This document shows positions 1-12,900 of a stretch of DNA of 64,000 nt, one piece after another. The notes beneath the pieces are model-generated. The model was given only the letters and a program-made list of their open reading frames with translations, was not told the DNA's origin and searched no databases. The position numbers and the translations under genes are program-made. The stretch lies in assembly GCF_001640805.2 (NCBI RefSeq), contig NC_066838.1, forward strand, positions 1,489,530 to 1,553,529, read 5' to 3'. The stretch comes from Lates calcarifer (lineage: Eukaryota; Chordata; Actinopteri; Centropomidae). Positions within the stretch are counted from its first letter, which is position 1, and each line of letters begins with the position of its first letter.

Positions 1-27
1 GGGACCCAACAGACACACTCACAAGCA

Positions 28-36
28 AACACGCAC

Positions 37-85
<49 letters not shown>

Positions 86-86
86 A
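28..86. repeat. (AC)n-(AG)n compound microsatellite
   Basis: An imperfect AC run (with ACGC interruptions at its start) passes directly into an AG run. It is a simple compound dinucleotide tract. The minus-strand reading frame through it is an artefact of the repeat. Confidence 0.95.
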
Positions 87-369
87 CTGGAAGGAAGCAG
101 GGTAACTGAGGCAACACCTGCTGAGGAGACAGAGAGCAAGCTATTTCCATAATTACCTCAGACAACATCTGTTTCAGCTGTAGCATCAAACACATGTCAT
201 GTCTGGGATTCACTCTGAACAACACACGCACACTTTCCTCTTGCAGACACAAAGAGTATGCCATATCATGCATGTTAGTTGCCTTAGATGCATTTAGAGT
301 CTGTGGACATGTGAGGATACCCCAGGAGGTTCTGTGAATGCCTGTGGTGCTTTTGGGGTCAGAAATCCA

Positions 370-496
370 GGAGTCCTTGAAAGGCTTTGACAGACTTGTG
401 AGGTTTCCAGTTGTCCTTGGAATGGTTCTAGAGGTCTTTCAGTAGTTTGACAGGGGCCTCATGAGGTTCTTGTAGTTGTTTTAGGGGTCTTTTAGT
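370..496. repeat. Degenerate minisatellite, about two and a quarter units
   Basis: A unit at 370-430 containing GTCCTTGAAAGGCTTTGACA and a second at 431-483 containing GTCTTTCAGTAGTTTGACA align with each other. Both continue into a GAGGTT and a pyrimidine-rich TTGT block. A partial third unit (GGGGTCTTTTAG) starts near 484. Units are about 53-61 bp and diverged. Confidence 0.5.
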
Positions 497-2114
497 GGGT
501 ATTTACATGAGATGAGTTCTTGGGATCAGCTAGAGGGTGCCAGAGGGTTTCCTGAGTTTAATTTCACTGTAATTAAATCCACAAGGCATTGTTTCAGTTT
601 AAAAAAAAAAAAAATTGAGCTTTCAAAAGGTGCCTAAATGTTCCTTAAATTGTTTAACTGACAAAGCAGCGAATTATGACTCTTGTCTTGTGACTAGCTT
701 GATGTTACACAGCCACAAAACTTTGTAGGGAGGAGGTCAGTATCGATAAAAGGTGTGACTGCCATCTGCTTCCTGTTTCCTATACTAACAGTAAATATTG
801 GCTTCTTTTCACCATGACCACAGTTGTTCCCCAACCTCAACCAAGTAATTTTTATACCCAAACCAACACCCCCCCCAAACCAGGATGTTTTTTATACATA
901 TGGCCAACAATAACTAATCCTAACATTCATTTGTCATGAGCATCATCTAGAAAAAAAACTTTCTAATTTAGTCTTTTTCATTCAATGGTCACCTCAGTTG
1001 TAAGCTTTCCATGTAAATCAGCAGACTTTCATCATGCTTGTCAGAATGTCTAACAGCATCTGAAACCCCTCTCTGACCGTGTTTTTTAGTTTAGCTTCTC
1101 TTTGTTCTTCACAGACACTTATTGTGTGTCTGTTTGTGTGTACAACTGAGTGTAATGCCATGAATGACTTTGAGGAGTATCAGTGTTTACGATTCACTCT
1201 CCATCTTTCAGTCTCTTCTCCCTTCTGGTTGCAACAAACTTTTCTGGCTGTAGATGTGGTTGAATGACATGTCGTAGTAATTTGAAGCATACTGAGACCT
1301 TTTAATGTTCCTACCACTGCAGGCCTACATATATTAGAGTGAGGCTGCAATATTGTAAATGCTGTTCAAATGCTTTTTAAAAAAAAACAACTTCTTACAC
1401 GTATAACTATCTATCTGAGTGATTTGGAAACATGAGAAGAACCCTGCCATGTTCTCCACACAGACTGTTTGAAGTCAGAGAACAGTCATTGTACCATATG
1501 ACTTTTTATGAGACCATAAGGCAAAACAAACAGGGGTTTGTTTGGTGCTGATAGGACTGTGCACACTCAGTGTTACTGTATGAATAATATGGCACATAGC
1601 CAAAAATTGACCTACTTCAGACAAAACATCACAGGTTAAAAGGGGAGAAAACTGTTTCACCCCCAATAAATAATAAATATACTTGTCATTGTATGCACAG
1701 ATTTTAAATATCACTGTCACTTGTGGCTCTTGAGGAGCTTCATGATTTCTGAGAAAACAAGATAACCTTCATGATGTCACCAAAAAAACCTGCCTTACAA
1801 ACTGGGAATAAAGAGCAAAACCAACATCATCCATCCATTTCTTCAGATTTGTACACACTCGGTCCTTAAGTATTTGGGGCAGCAGGATGGTGTTCAAATC
1901 CATGATTCATCAAGACCACTAGCGCCGTCAAGTGGGCTTTCTGTGGACAGAGAGTCTGCTTGGGATGTTGACATCATTAAACTTTGCTCAGAAAATAATT
2001 CATATTCCACTCTAGCTGCTATCAACCAGTATTTGCAGATTTAACTCTCAAAAAGTTGTAAAATCAGACCCGAGTATCCACCCAGTTACTGCAAAAATAG
2101 ACAGATAGTCACCA
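497..2114. other. No gene or recognised element
   Basis: Only a 14-bp A run (601-614), short homopolymers and chance reading frames under 85 codons are visible. Nothing here could be assigned. Confidence 0.6.
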
Positions 2115-2398
2115 AGTACTTCCAAGAACACCTGTGCACCTACTTATTCATGCAATTATCCAATCATGTGGTGGTAGTAGTCAATGCATAGAATTATGCA
2201 AATGCAAGTTGGGAGCTTCAGTTGGCAGCAAAACTATGGTAACTCAGATAACCACTCCTTACAATTGTGGTGAGCAGTGAAGTGTCTCAGAATGCACAAC
2301 ACATCCAACCTTGAGGCAGATGGACTACAGCAGCAGAACACCAGGTTGGGTTTGACTCAGTGTCAGCCAAAGAAAATAAATCTGAGGCAGACCTTACT
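2115..2398 (+). pseudogene. Tc1-like transposon relic, left end and N-terminal transposase part
   Basis: The non-coding start (CACCTACTTATTCATGCAAT near 2139, then ATCATGTGGTGG) is followed directly by transposase code with the N-terminal and middle parts missing. From about 2240 the frame reads VTQITTPYNCGEQ, then a stop, then SVSECTT and a TLRQMDYSSRTP block. This is the helix-turn-helix-linked region of a fish Tc1-like transposase with an internal deletion and several stops. The right-hand part of the same element reappears at 3220-3385, so an insertion or rearrangement separates the two. The family assignment rests on remembered similarity to common fish Tc1 elements. The stops are seen directly. 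Confidence 0.7.
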
Positions 2399-2404
2399 GG
2401 ATGA

Positions 2405-2960
2405 CCTTAGAGGTCAGGATGCTTTGTAACATACCAATAAACCAGACATATTTTCAGGCCTGAGACTATTTTGTGCTTTATAGACAAGGGAGGGGATTTT
2501 ATAAATTATCCTTTGGCAGGAAGCCACCACTTTCTTGGTGTTAGTGAGGACTCTGGCAGCATTCTGAATGAGTGGCACCTGTTTTGTGATTTTTACTAAG
2601 ACCTGTGAAGACACCATTATAATACAATACACCTTTACAGATAATTACAATAGTCTAGCCTGTTTAAAATAAATGCATGAACAAGTTTTTCTATAGCTTA
2701 TGTAGACAGGAACCCTTTAATTCTTGCTTTCTCTCTTAATTCTCTTGTTTTTGAGGTGATTGTAGGCTGACTTTTCAATTGTCTTTCTGTGGTCCAAGTT
2801 TTTTTTTTTAACTACATCAAGATATCTGTCTTGATTTTTTTAGATTTTAGTGTGATGGATTCAAAGTGAACACTGACTTAAATCTTCTTTGGATCCAAAA
2901 CCAGGGACATGCAGAGGATTCTGCAATTTCTGCAGATAATTAAATAAGTATATGCTTGGG
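2405..2960 (-). pseudogene. L2-type LINE reverse-transcriptase fragment
   Basis: Read on the minus strand, the fragment carries pieces typical of the C-terminal half of the L2/CR1-group reverse transcriptase. They come in order: KSAYNHLKN (about 2790), NRLDYCN (about 2660), LIQNAARVLTNTKK (about 2560-2520), then a degraded block and KIPSLVYKAQNSL (about 2490-2450). Stops and frameshifts are frequent, and the usual HWLPV segment is missing. The apparent 72-codon frame at 2414-2632 is part of this relic. It lies between the two halves of a Tc1-like element, so it most likely inserted into that element. Confidence 0.7.
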
Positions 2961-3219
2961 ATGACCATTTTTGTGACAGTGGATATTAAAATGTATGTAT
3001 TCAAAACAAGCTGACTGAGGCTGCTTCAAACACTGTTACATTCTCTTCACATGTTAAGCAGCTCAAAGCTCAGCCTCTGACATTCTTGCTTGCAGAGGCT
3101 CAACATAAAAGAAGCACTTCCTCTGGCTACATAGCTGCTTCCTAATACGGCATTGCACCAATATCTCAACCTGATACTTTGATTTTTTTTTAATTCAAAT
3201 TTCTCAGCCAGGGCAGGTT

Positions 3220-3385
3220 TTTTAATAGTCAATAGAACACTTTTGAGATGTGCTACAATGCGAGATTGGCAGCATGAATGTGCAGCTGACAAATCAGCAG
3301 AAATGATGTGATGCAGTCATGTCAACATGGAGCAGAATCTCAGAGGAAAGTTTCCAACATCTTGTGGAATCCAAGTTCTAAAAAT
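3220..3385 (+). pseudogene. Tc1-like transposase relic, C-terminal part
   Basis: The stretch CAATAGAACACTTTTGAGAT (3231 on) is followed by GTGCAGCTGACAAATCAGCAG and TCAACATGGAGCAGAATCTC. It corresponds to the C-terminal end of a Tc1-family transposase (an IEHLWD-like motif, then the PTNLQQL and ISEE-type helices). It has the same orientation as 2115-2398. The expected interior, including the catalytic DDE core, is not recognisable. Confidence 0.65.
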
Positions 3386-5439
3386 ATTTTTCTGCAGGGG
3401 ACTTTTTATGATGTTGACTATCATCAACTAAAATATTCTGAATCATTAACATAACTAGATGACTTGTTATTCTGTCAGTTCATTGGCAAACTAACAAGTG
3501 GCAGCATGTATGTTGTGTTGCTGTGCAGTGACACCACCCAGCAGTTATTACAGTAGAAAATCAATCACAGCATAAATACTGAGCATTTTGAAATAGCAAT
3601 TAACACGTCTGAAGTGTGTAATTACTGCTGCAGCATATCTAGATGAAAGTAACGGCAGGTTCAAACATGACAAAATCACATTTACAGTCAGAGACATTAA
3701 GACCATACTTTATGTTCTTTCTTTGAATGTGTCATGGAGGGAATATCATTAACCTATGCCAAAAAACGAAACAAACTCCATAATGCAATGTATCTCTGTA
3801 AGTTCAGAGCACACTTCTTAACCTTTTCTGCTATTTATTCCCTTTTTTATCAAATAATTTCATACTTTTCATCTTGTGCATCTGGTTGTAAATTACTATG
3901 ACCTTTTCAAGTACATTGCCTGCATGCTGGCTGCTCTGGACCATCTGGCTGACCATATAGAAAAGAAAACCATATCTGACTTGGAAATGAACTGTGAGAT
4001 AACTTGCCTTTTGACTGTCAAATGTCTGTTGGTAGAGGAAAGCCTCGGGTCTCTGTAAAAAGACTTTTTTTCTTTAATGTTTTAGAACCACAATGACTTC
4101 AGAGTATTATGCACAGTAATTTTAGCTGTATCTTATTTAGTTTCTGTAATATTTGAGTTGTTTATTTACTGTTAGTTTTAGTCTGTCACAGTGTTAGTGA
4201 AAAAGCCTAGTGTTCATGTCTACTGTAGTACAATACCCAGTGCAAGAAGAGTTGAGGGCTGGATCCGCTAACCTGTATGCTGAAATCTGCATAAACACGA
4301 AAGAAATGCTAATTCTACCTTCGCTTGTCTTTAACAAAAAGTTGACATGCTGGCCCACAGGTTTTCATGGTTTGTGCTGGCTGTTTTGTTGCTGCTTATT
4401 GCCTAATTTTCAGATGGTCTGTAAATGAATTTAGCTCATTCATTCTCCAAAAACATTAAGGTCAGGTAATATTACTGGCAGAAACATGCACGATGCTGCA
4501 TATTGTTCCAAGAAGTTGAGCCACAAAATCAGCTTCTGATGAAAATATATTGTATACTTTTTGTCTCTTTTTTGTTGAGCAATAGGCCATCAGCAAATAT
4601 TTTTGTCATAGTTTTCATTGACAAACTGCCCATCAAACATTGTGTGCTTCACACTCACAAAATTTTGACATCACCAAGCAGACTCCTTTATAGCCATGTT
4701 GAATGTCCTCTACTTTTAATGATGATGAAATTTTTAAATGTCTGCATAATGTCTAACTTAATTTCTGTGCGTTTTTGGCTGATCATTCCTGAAACTAGTT
4801 CCTGTGACAGTTCTCCCTGTTAATCATTGTCTGAGGTGATTCTTACCAAAGTCTGGTTGTTGATGAGGCCATACTGACAAAATCATACCCTTACTCTAGG
4901 GCATAGGTTTTGTTCATGCATACAAAGCCCCAACATGCCCAGAGAGAGTTGAAAAGTTGGACGAAACACTCAGTACTACGGAGGTCCAAGTCTGTGTTGT
5001 TCTCACATGTTCACTGACGCATTAGGAGGAAATTTGTAACCTGGGATGTTCCAGTAACACAGGAACAAATTACAGGAATGGTCTTAAAGTATTTGTGCTT
5101 GATAAACAGGAGGAAATATACAGTTATGACATTCAATATTTACAGATATCAAGTGAAGTCATCTAAGAATCAGACAGTGCTCTACTTTCTTCTGATGAAG
5201 AATTTTAGTGGCAGTGTTCTGATTGACACGCAGCTGTCTGATTCTCTGGATGGACTTGAACATCTTGTTCAGACTCTTAATTCTCCCTTTTTAAAGTTGC
5301 AGTAGGTTGATTTTATAACTTTGGCCATACCACTATTTTATCTTTGTTAACTGGAGGAAAACTGGAGGACACTTGGACCTGGGCTAGCTTCACCAGTGTC
5401 CACAACTGTATGTTTCAGTATGTATGACCTGTGCCTTCC
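3386..5439. other. No gene or recognised element
   Basis: AT-rich sequence with scattered short frames on both strands (the longest is about 106 codons at 4503-4823, with no family resemblance). No strong exon, RNA or repeat signature was found. Confidence 0.55.
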
Positions 5440-5765
5440 ACAAAGGACCAATGGTCTATATCTGTGTGGATGTACATAAGCACAGTGATGCTTTGAGCTA
5501 AATGCTGATGCTCAGCAGGTGATGCTTACTATGTTCACCATCTTAGTTTAGCATGTTTACCTATTAATTAGTACTAAACAGTACAGCTGGAGCTAATGGG
5601 AATGTCATTTGTTTTGCAAGAATTAGGTCATAGACCACAGTACTGGAAAAATTTACAAGTTGAGCTGATGATGGTAAAATCAGAAGTAAGCAGGTCACAG
5701 TCTTATTACAATTCATTCTGGGGGGGAAATGAACGCCTGAACCAAATAGCAGTCTAATCAATAAC
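5440..5765 (+). repeat. Dispersed percomorph repeat, family R2
   Basis: Contains the blocks GTGATGCTTTGAGCTAAATG, TTCACCATCTTAGTTTAGCA, GCTGGAGCTAATGGGAATGT and CTGATGATGG. These are typical of a very abundant non-coding repeat of spiny-rayed fishes, recognised from memory. A related copy is at 41215-41745. The class is not clear from this copy, and no terminal repeats are visible. Confidence 0.5.
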
Positions 5766-8119
5766 TGTAGAGAATCTCATTCTACTTGTGGTGGATCGCA
5801 GACATTGGTAGGCTTCAATATTATTAATTCCATTTAATAGTCGTGATACTTGACTCTAGATCAAACTAATGGATTAACTGACAAATGTTGCCATGAAAGT
5901 TGGTGTGTGTGATCAGACTGAGGCCTCCACTGTTATTCTTCTTTTCTTTTTGCCTGTAACCTTTCATTCTCTCTTGTGTCAGTAATGAAGTAAAAAAAGA
6001 TAATCCTTGCTTGGATTCATGACAGAGAACAGCAGTGTTGGCACACATTCTGAAAAACTCTTGATTTACTTCCATATTTTTCCTGTTTCATCTTAGACTT
6101 TACAAGATGTACAATAACTGTCTTCTGTTCTTGACTTTCCTGTGATGAACACACCATATGCACTCCTCTCTGTGACATGCTGCTGGCCAATCACCCAGGC
6201 TTGGCAGCTGTGAATGTGAGTGTGGTTTGATGGGAAAAGCCGGTTCTCTAACCCTTTGTGGAGGCTTGTTTTTCAGCAGGGTGTTGGTTTTCAGCCTCTT
6301 TCAGCTCAGCCATGGGGGATTTAACAGCAATGAAACCCAGCACCTTACCTAGGATAAAGACTCGAGAGACTGAAAACAATCCAACCTCTCAGTAAAGTGT
6401 GTTGCTGCTGGTGTTGGTGCTGTGTGTGGGTGTACATGCATTTATTCAACAGAATGAAATGTTGACTGAAATAAAAGCTTCCTTTGGGTGTAAGATATAA
6501 AACTGAAACTATTATGTCCAAAATAAACAAACAGCAGGTTGCCCATTACATTGTGATAGCTCCTCTGTGGAAATAAATATTTAGACTTGATGGTAGAACT
6601 GGAGGTAAGGTCTGAGGGTCATCAAAAGGGGCTTTTTAGGGGATTTTGTCTTAGGATTTATCATCTTTGGACCTCGAATATCCACACTCCATGTTAATGC
6701 AGCCATGGAATATACAAAGGTGAAAGCTTTCTCCTGAGGATGTTGAAAGTGGAGAGCCTGGAGATCTAAATTTGTCAACCAACAGATTGCCCTATCGTTT
6801 ATACCATGGTAACTAACAATATAAGACTGTATCTCAGGGAAGCCGATTACCACAATAACCAATGAATTGAACAGTATTTAGTCACAGGCATTTTTTTGGA
6901 GGAAAAAGAACTAGCTGTTGTTGACCCCAATGACATAAGACCGATGACTACAGGAAGTATAATTAAGCATAATTTCTTCTCTGCAGCATGTGCTATATTG
7001 TCATGCATTATCTTGGCTGCTACTGATCACACACTTTCATGAAATGTCTTGAACTTATGTGCACTGAATGGATCCCATTGTGTATGCATGTGTTGTATGG
7101 AGGGAACCGTCAGGTGGGGAATGTAGAAGAAAGAGCCATTGTGTTAGCTTGCCTTTGACTGTTGGCCTGTAACATCTGGCTACTGGCAGACATACTTTAC
7201 ATGTGCACATGCTAAATGTCATAAGCAAATTAATCAATTTACTACCCTCTTCAGCTTGTACTTACATATATTCATCAGTACCTCTGAACATAAATCAGGC
7301 CTTAAATGGAGTGATAATAGGACTGAACATTCACCGTATGTATGTCTGTACATGTCTCTCTCTCCCACTCTCTCATTCTCTCACTCATAGGCAGCTTAGG
7401 AAAGCAGCCAGTTCTACAGAGGACAGTGTGTGTAACAAGGTAGTCACAACAATAGTCCAAACCACAAGCTGAAACACACTTTGCAGAGAGTTGAAGCAGG
7501 CACACTCACCCTCTGACAACACTATTTCTGCATTTTTCAAGCTCTCATTGTGGCCATGTAGATTTTAGTCATGAGAATTGTCTTGTGCTCTGACACTTTA
7601 ATGGCAGCCACGGTGATTGGACTGACGCCACGCGCCTTATCCGCGGGGTGTACAGTACATGTATGGTTGTATTTCATTCACAGGGCTTAATGTGAAAGCC
7701 CTCTCTCTCTCAGTTTAGTCAGGGTTGGTGTTGTGAAACGGGGGTTAAGTGCATGACCGTGTTGCAGCTTGTATCTAACTTGTCGTCCTCAGCAACAAAA
7801 AGGGTGTTAACCTACAGTTTAATGTGGCAGCTTTCAGGAAATCTTTTGTTCCATTTTACAGTCATACTCCTCATTAAAGCCTTGCTCAACATGTAGTGCT
7901 GGTGTAAATATCTGTACACACCACATACTACAGTATAGTTTTGTTAGACTACAGTAGAACTGGTGAAGAGGCTAGGCTGAGAATACAGAGTGTAGCATCT
8001 ATCACTAAATAATGATGGAAAGTTTTGATAAGAAAAAATAACATTATTTAGGCATGACTGGATACTTTAAATATTGATACACCCTATTCTAAATCCTGTT
8101 TTGAGTATCATTGCTCTGA
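5766..8119. other. No gene or recognised element
   Basis: Nothing assignable. It holds short frames under 95 codons and a small CT-rich patch at 7352-7385. A slightly GC-richer stretch at 7610-7650 contains ACGCCACGCGCC and CCGCGG. Confidence 0.55.
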
Positions 8120-8335
8120 TAAACCCCCTGTACATAGTGGAGCATTTAGCAACTAAAGAGCCAGATATTTCCCTCAGGAGTTGGTGGAGATCAAAGAGCT
8201 AGAGTGAGAGGGAATACATTCATCATATAGAAGCAAACTTGATGGCACAGACAACTGTTAAATAGACAACTATTTTCTTTTCTGTTTACAGCTTGTTCTT
8301 CTGCTCTGAAGTGGTCTTCCAGTCTCCCATTCACT
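8120..8335 (+). repeat. Dispersed repeat family R1, copy 1
   Basis: Contains ATAGTGGAGCATTTAGCAAC, AAAGAGCCAGATATTTCCCT and CAGGAGTTGGTGGAGATCAA. The reverse complement of these blocks recurs, diverged, at 10285-10475 and 45590-45780, so the family is supported within the window itself. It also matches a common percomorph repeat from memory. Confidence 0.6.
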
Positions 8336-8467
8336 TCAATCGGTGCTTATACCACTTATGAATCCAAGATGCATTTCCTTCTCAGTGTGATCTCCACTGG
8401 ACATGTCAAAGTTCACATGAAACACGGCTTAAAAATAGAGAAGTCATTATTCTATTTCCATGGTCAG

Positions 8468-8690
8468 TTATGGCTTAGGAGGTAGAGTGGGTCATTAGCA
8501 AACTGGAAGGTCAGTGGTTCAGTCTTCAGTCCGATGTTGTATCAATGGTGTGTGAGTATGTGTGTTAGATAAAGCACTGTATATATGTGTGTGTTAATGG
8601 GCGAATGCGGCTGTAATGTAAAGTGCTTTGAATGATCAGTAAGAGTAGAAAAGAATGCAGTCTATTTAATTTATTATAACAGTTTGTCAT
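8468..8690 (+). repeat. tRNA-derived SINE, old copy
   Basis: The head TGGCTTAGGAGGTAGAGTGG resembles a tRNA A box, and GGAAGGTCAGTGGTTCAGTC resembles a B box. The tail GTAAAGTGCTTTGAATGATC, GTAGAAAAG, TGCAGTCTATTTAAT is the usual end of a common fish SINE. The body between head and tail is shortened. A tail-only relative lies at 27945-28118, and a split copy at 57632-58100. Confidence 0.65.
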
Positions 8691-10284
8691 CACCTTTTAA
8701 GTATATATCATATTAACAGATGGCAAAATGTTACTGTTGGTCACTGACCAATTGCTGTCAATAACTGCTCTGATCATTATTTACTTATTACCTAATAAAT
8801 ACCAACTATATTTTTCTGTCTCTCAGTAGTTCTGACTTCCCTGTCTGTGTTTCAGCACATTGGTTCCAAGTGAAGATGAACATATTTAGGAAAAAAAAAA
8901 AAAAAAAAAACACCTCACTAATACACAGTAGGGTTTTTATTTGTATTTTTTAAAAAGGCTGTCATAAAGAGCTGGCCCACTGCAGTTTTTTTAGCAAATT
9001 TTTGTCAGATATTAGGAAATATGTGAAAAAAGTAAAATGCCCACCCCTAATTTCATTACTTTCTTTCATGAATCATTCTGTGAGATGTGTCTTTTAGTGC
9101 TTTTGTCATATAGGGGATAATTCATTTTGGAATGAAACTAGATATGAAACAATGTTCATGTTTATGTTTGTTATCAAAACAGTGTGTAAAACCCTTGGAA
9201 TGTCCCGATCCTCTCAGAGATACAACACAGCAAAACCCTCACACACACACACTGTTTGTTTTTTCATATTATTTCAGATGGTTGTCTCACCTTGCTGTGT
9301 GGTTAGGACTTATTGTCCTTATTCTTGCAGAAATAACAAGACTTGTGGATTTATTGTATGACTGTAACTGCAACTGACTATGAATACTTTAAAGAACACT
9401 GAGAGATAAAGAGGTACTGTTGACATAAACAGTAGCAGTACTGAGAACAGCTCCTGATCAATTATATGATCAGAAATAGAATCAATAGAGCAGCCTCTTT
9501 CATCGCTCTTTAGGCTTGCTCCTGTCAATGGCCATAAATGTTGGATGTTGTTAACCATTGTGCTTATGCTTTCAAACAGTGCTGCAATGCATGTCAACAC
9601 TGTGTAGAATGCCACAGGAAATATCCACTGATTTCATACTTGATGTTGTATGGTGATTCTAAGTATGAGATGCTCTCATCACAAGCCGGGACAAACAAAG
9701 CAGTCTGGCTGGTGCAGGAAAATTCACCACATGTACATGTCAGGGCAAGTCAAAGATAAGTGGACAGACTAGATGCTTATCTTACATTTCCATTTAGGCC
9801 TTCACAGACACAGTCCTGTGTCTGTTATCTTTTTTTTGTGTTTTGGTTGTTGAAGCCTCTCCTGCATCTAGAACATAAGTCACTTCCAGTAGAGTATTCA
9901 TTCATTTATCCATTCAACCTCTTTGGGTAGTTTACCTGCCCACTCCTACTAGCAGTGTAATGAGGGTCAAAGCGAGATCACACATTCATGTCTACTCTGG
10001 TATACTGCTGCAGTGAGCAGGGTGCTTTGCATCTACAAACTAAATCTTCCCCTTACAAATACAAGCTGAATTCTTAACCAGTAAAACACATCTTGGCTCA
10101 CTAATGTGGTCTATCTATAGTTAGCAAATGTTAATCTCACTGTTGATATTTTTGGCCACTCAGGAGGATTGCAACAAGCAAATAGACTGATATATTCTGA
10201 TCCTATGAAGTTGATATGGTGACTGTGTTTGCCAACAGTTTACACATCCTGCAGACACAGAGCAACATTAGCTTTCATTTGGAG
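8691..10284. other. No gene; one poly-A run
   Basis: A 20-bp A run at 8891-8910 may mark the tail of an unrecognised retroposed sequence. The rest holds only short frames (up to 98 codons) with no family resemblance. Confidence 0.55.
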
Positions 10285-10475
10285 TTTTGTTTGTGTCCAT
10301 TTGATGAATAGAAGTCTCATATCAGCTCTGCTTTTACTTCTGGTTTGGTCTCCTCCAACTCTTGAGGAAAGTATTTGACTTTTTAATTGTGCCACTATGC
10401 TCACCAGCTAATTGGTGGTGTTAGGTTTTTCAGAGCGTTTCAGCTGAATCAGCTGCCTGCTGCCACTGGAAACCA
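10285..10475 (-). repeat. Dispersed repeat family R1, copy 2
   Basis: Plus-strand blocks TGTGTCCATTTGATGAAT, GGTTTGGTCTCCTCCAACTC and CACTATGCTCACCAGCTAAT align with the copy at 45590-45780 and with the reverse complement of the copy at 8120-8335. Confidence 0.55.
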
Positions 10476-12694
10476 GGCAGATGGGAGCCTGAACCAAGGC
10501 AGTAAATTTGCCAGCTGTGGGAGGATAAAAAGCTTTGTACAGCTGAGGGGGACTACAGAGCTGGCTATAATTCTCTGTGAGTTCATCATCATAAGTGACA
10601 CCCTTCATTATACACAATCATTTGACTCATTGTTAATGTAAATTATTTACTAGTACAGCTCCATTAATGCAGCCAGTTTGTCCCAAATAAAATTTGACTT
10701 GAACTCCCAGTGCTAATTCTTATGATTCATCAGGATCATTTCTAACTCGAGCTGGACTTCATCAGGCATTTTGAGCAAGACCTTTATGTCACTCTTCTCA
10801 CAGGTGTCTACTAAACAAACCAATGAGAGCCTGAGTTTTGAAACTGTCAACAGTTGTGCCAGGGTTGTGTTAAGCTTTCAGAATGCAACAGAATCAGGAG
10901 TACACTGAAAACACAGGATGATTTCAATTCTGTGTCATCCTTGAGTCTATGTTCACCTGAATTTAATGTTCTTTCAAAATTCCTGTGCTAGAATTCACTG
11001 AATGAATGGGTGAAATACTTCCATCAGCATATGAGTGTTGAAATTACCACTTACATTCCAGCTATAGTCACACACACACTACCCCCAGTACTTACACACA
11101 CACCTTTTCCTGTGTCCAGGTGGAGTGTGTATATGTGTGTTTGATGGTAACCGGAACATGCCCAGACCTGCAGCTCAGGCAATCTGACCGCAACCTTTCA
11201 AAAACAGTTCTCAACACGTCCTCTGGCCAGCCCACCACGTCTAGCAAACCGTGACAGACTCGCCCACTGCACATAACACATACACGCATTGTTCAGTCCT
11301 TGGGAGGGCGACGGATCATATACACAACATTAAAGCTTTCAACTTTAAAAGCTGATTTAAAGGAGTCTTTCAAGCTGAGCTGAGCTGGACTGAGGTTTAT
11401 CCAATCTTTATATGGGCGGGTTTCTCTGAGGGATGTGTGGAGCAAGGCGGCAGGGTAGGTAAACAAAGGAAGTTTAGGTAGGAGACGTGAAGTGAGACTG
11501 AGGTGTGGTCTAACATGCTGACAGCTGTCATGTCGTACGCACATTGAAGCTCTCCAACTAGAGGAGATTAATGTGTTAAAAGCCTTTCAAAACTTTACAG
11601 AATTTTTTTGTCAATACTTTCAGTCCTAATTCTATGCTTCTCTGCACATTCTATTCTTTTTCTCTGTCCAGTTTGCTTCTGTCTCCATGTTTCATTTTTA
11701 CAAAGTAATCTGAATCATTTAATATGTGTGAGTTGTGCTGTGGCAAATATAGTAACACAAACAGAATCTGAGGTCAAATAAAGTTTGAGAGAGGTCAAAG
11801 GGAACTGGGAGTGCCCCACAGTGACCCCTGACTGTCTTCAGGCAACAGAGCTGTAATATGTATTTAAGCACACTGAGACAGATGTGACAAACCAGATAAC
11901 ATTTTTAAACTGATATATGAATTTGTTATTGGCGTCTTGTAAATGGAGCCTGGTGCTGTGCACTGACTGCTGGTGGGGTCTGAAGACTACAAGTTCGAGA
12001 AATAAAACAACCTGGGGATGTGGAGTTAGAAATAAGTGAGTCTACTAGACCACTGTAAGCCTGCCCCTCATCTCTGATAGAGGCCAGAGGCTACATTAGC
12101 TACCACTAGCATAAGATTAAGATTAACTTTGTTGTCTGTCTGAGTTGAAATTTGTCTTTGGCCTCTCATCCAACTCAGTGAAAAATGTACAGAATTACAT
12201 ATGCCATACATACACATACACCCTTAAGAAACATCCAGCACATACAACATACAAACAATAGTGCAAAGAGCAGATAGCAGCAGTATCAGAAAGCAGGTCT
12301 TATAAAATAACATCCAGTTATTCTGTGTTCAGGGCCTGTATGGGGCCCTGAATTGACAGCCTGATGGGAACACCTCAAACTCTGAGTGTAGTGGGTGTAA
12401 AGTATCTGCAATTATGTGTTTAGCCTTCCTGTGCACAGCGCCATGAAATATATTGCTAAGTCATGTTTGCGATTTGCCAATCAATACTCCCAAACCTCAT
12501 AACAAACTGTGGATCATCAAGATGCATTGTGGGTAATGTAGGCACCAGGTTTTGATAAGGAAGAAGAATGTGTAAATAAAAAAACAATATCTCTGGTTTT
12601 GTTTTATCTCTTTTGATCCTTTATATTTTATTTAACTGTTTATCTTGAATCTGGCAGTGTTATAGGAGTACTGTGCTAAATCAGTGGAGTATTC
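10476..12694. other. No gene; possible promoter-like patch
   Basis: Mostly unassigned. The stretch 11140-11530 is less AT-rich than its surroundings and includes CTTTATATGGGCGGG near 11407 and GGTAGGTAAAC near 11455. These could be a TATA/GC-box pair and a splice donor, but they are too weak to call a gene. Confidence 0.4.
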
Positions 12695-12900
12695 TTTTAA
12701 AGCTGCATTAATAGATTTTTTGTACACTTGGCAACAGCAGAGCAGATTGAAATCAACCATAAAATTTGCATGTGTCCACCTCATGGATGTAAGTCCTCTC
12801 CTTTTAGCTCTTGTTTGGTCTCCAGCAGCCCTGCAGCTACCAAATGCTCCACTATTACCCACCCAACCACCTAGACACCTCTTAACCCCTATCATTTGTT
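12695..12900 (-). repeat. Dispersed repeat family R1, copy 3 (diverged)
   Basis: Starts with TTTAAAGCTGCATTAATAG and contains GTGTCCACCTCATGGATGTA and TTAGCTCTTGTTTGGTCTCC. These match the corresponding blocks of the copies at 10285 and 45590. The distal part is not recognisable. Confidence 0.45.
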
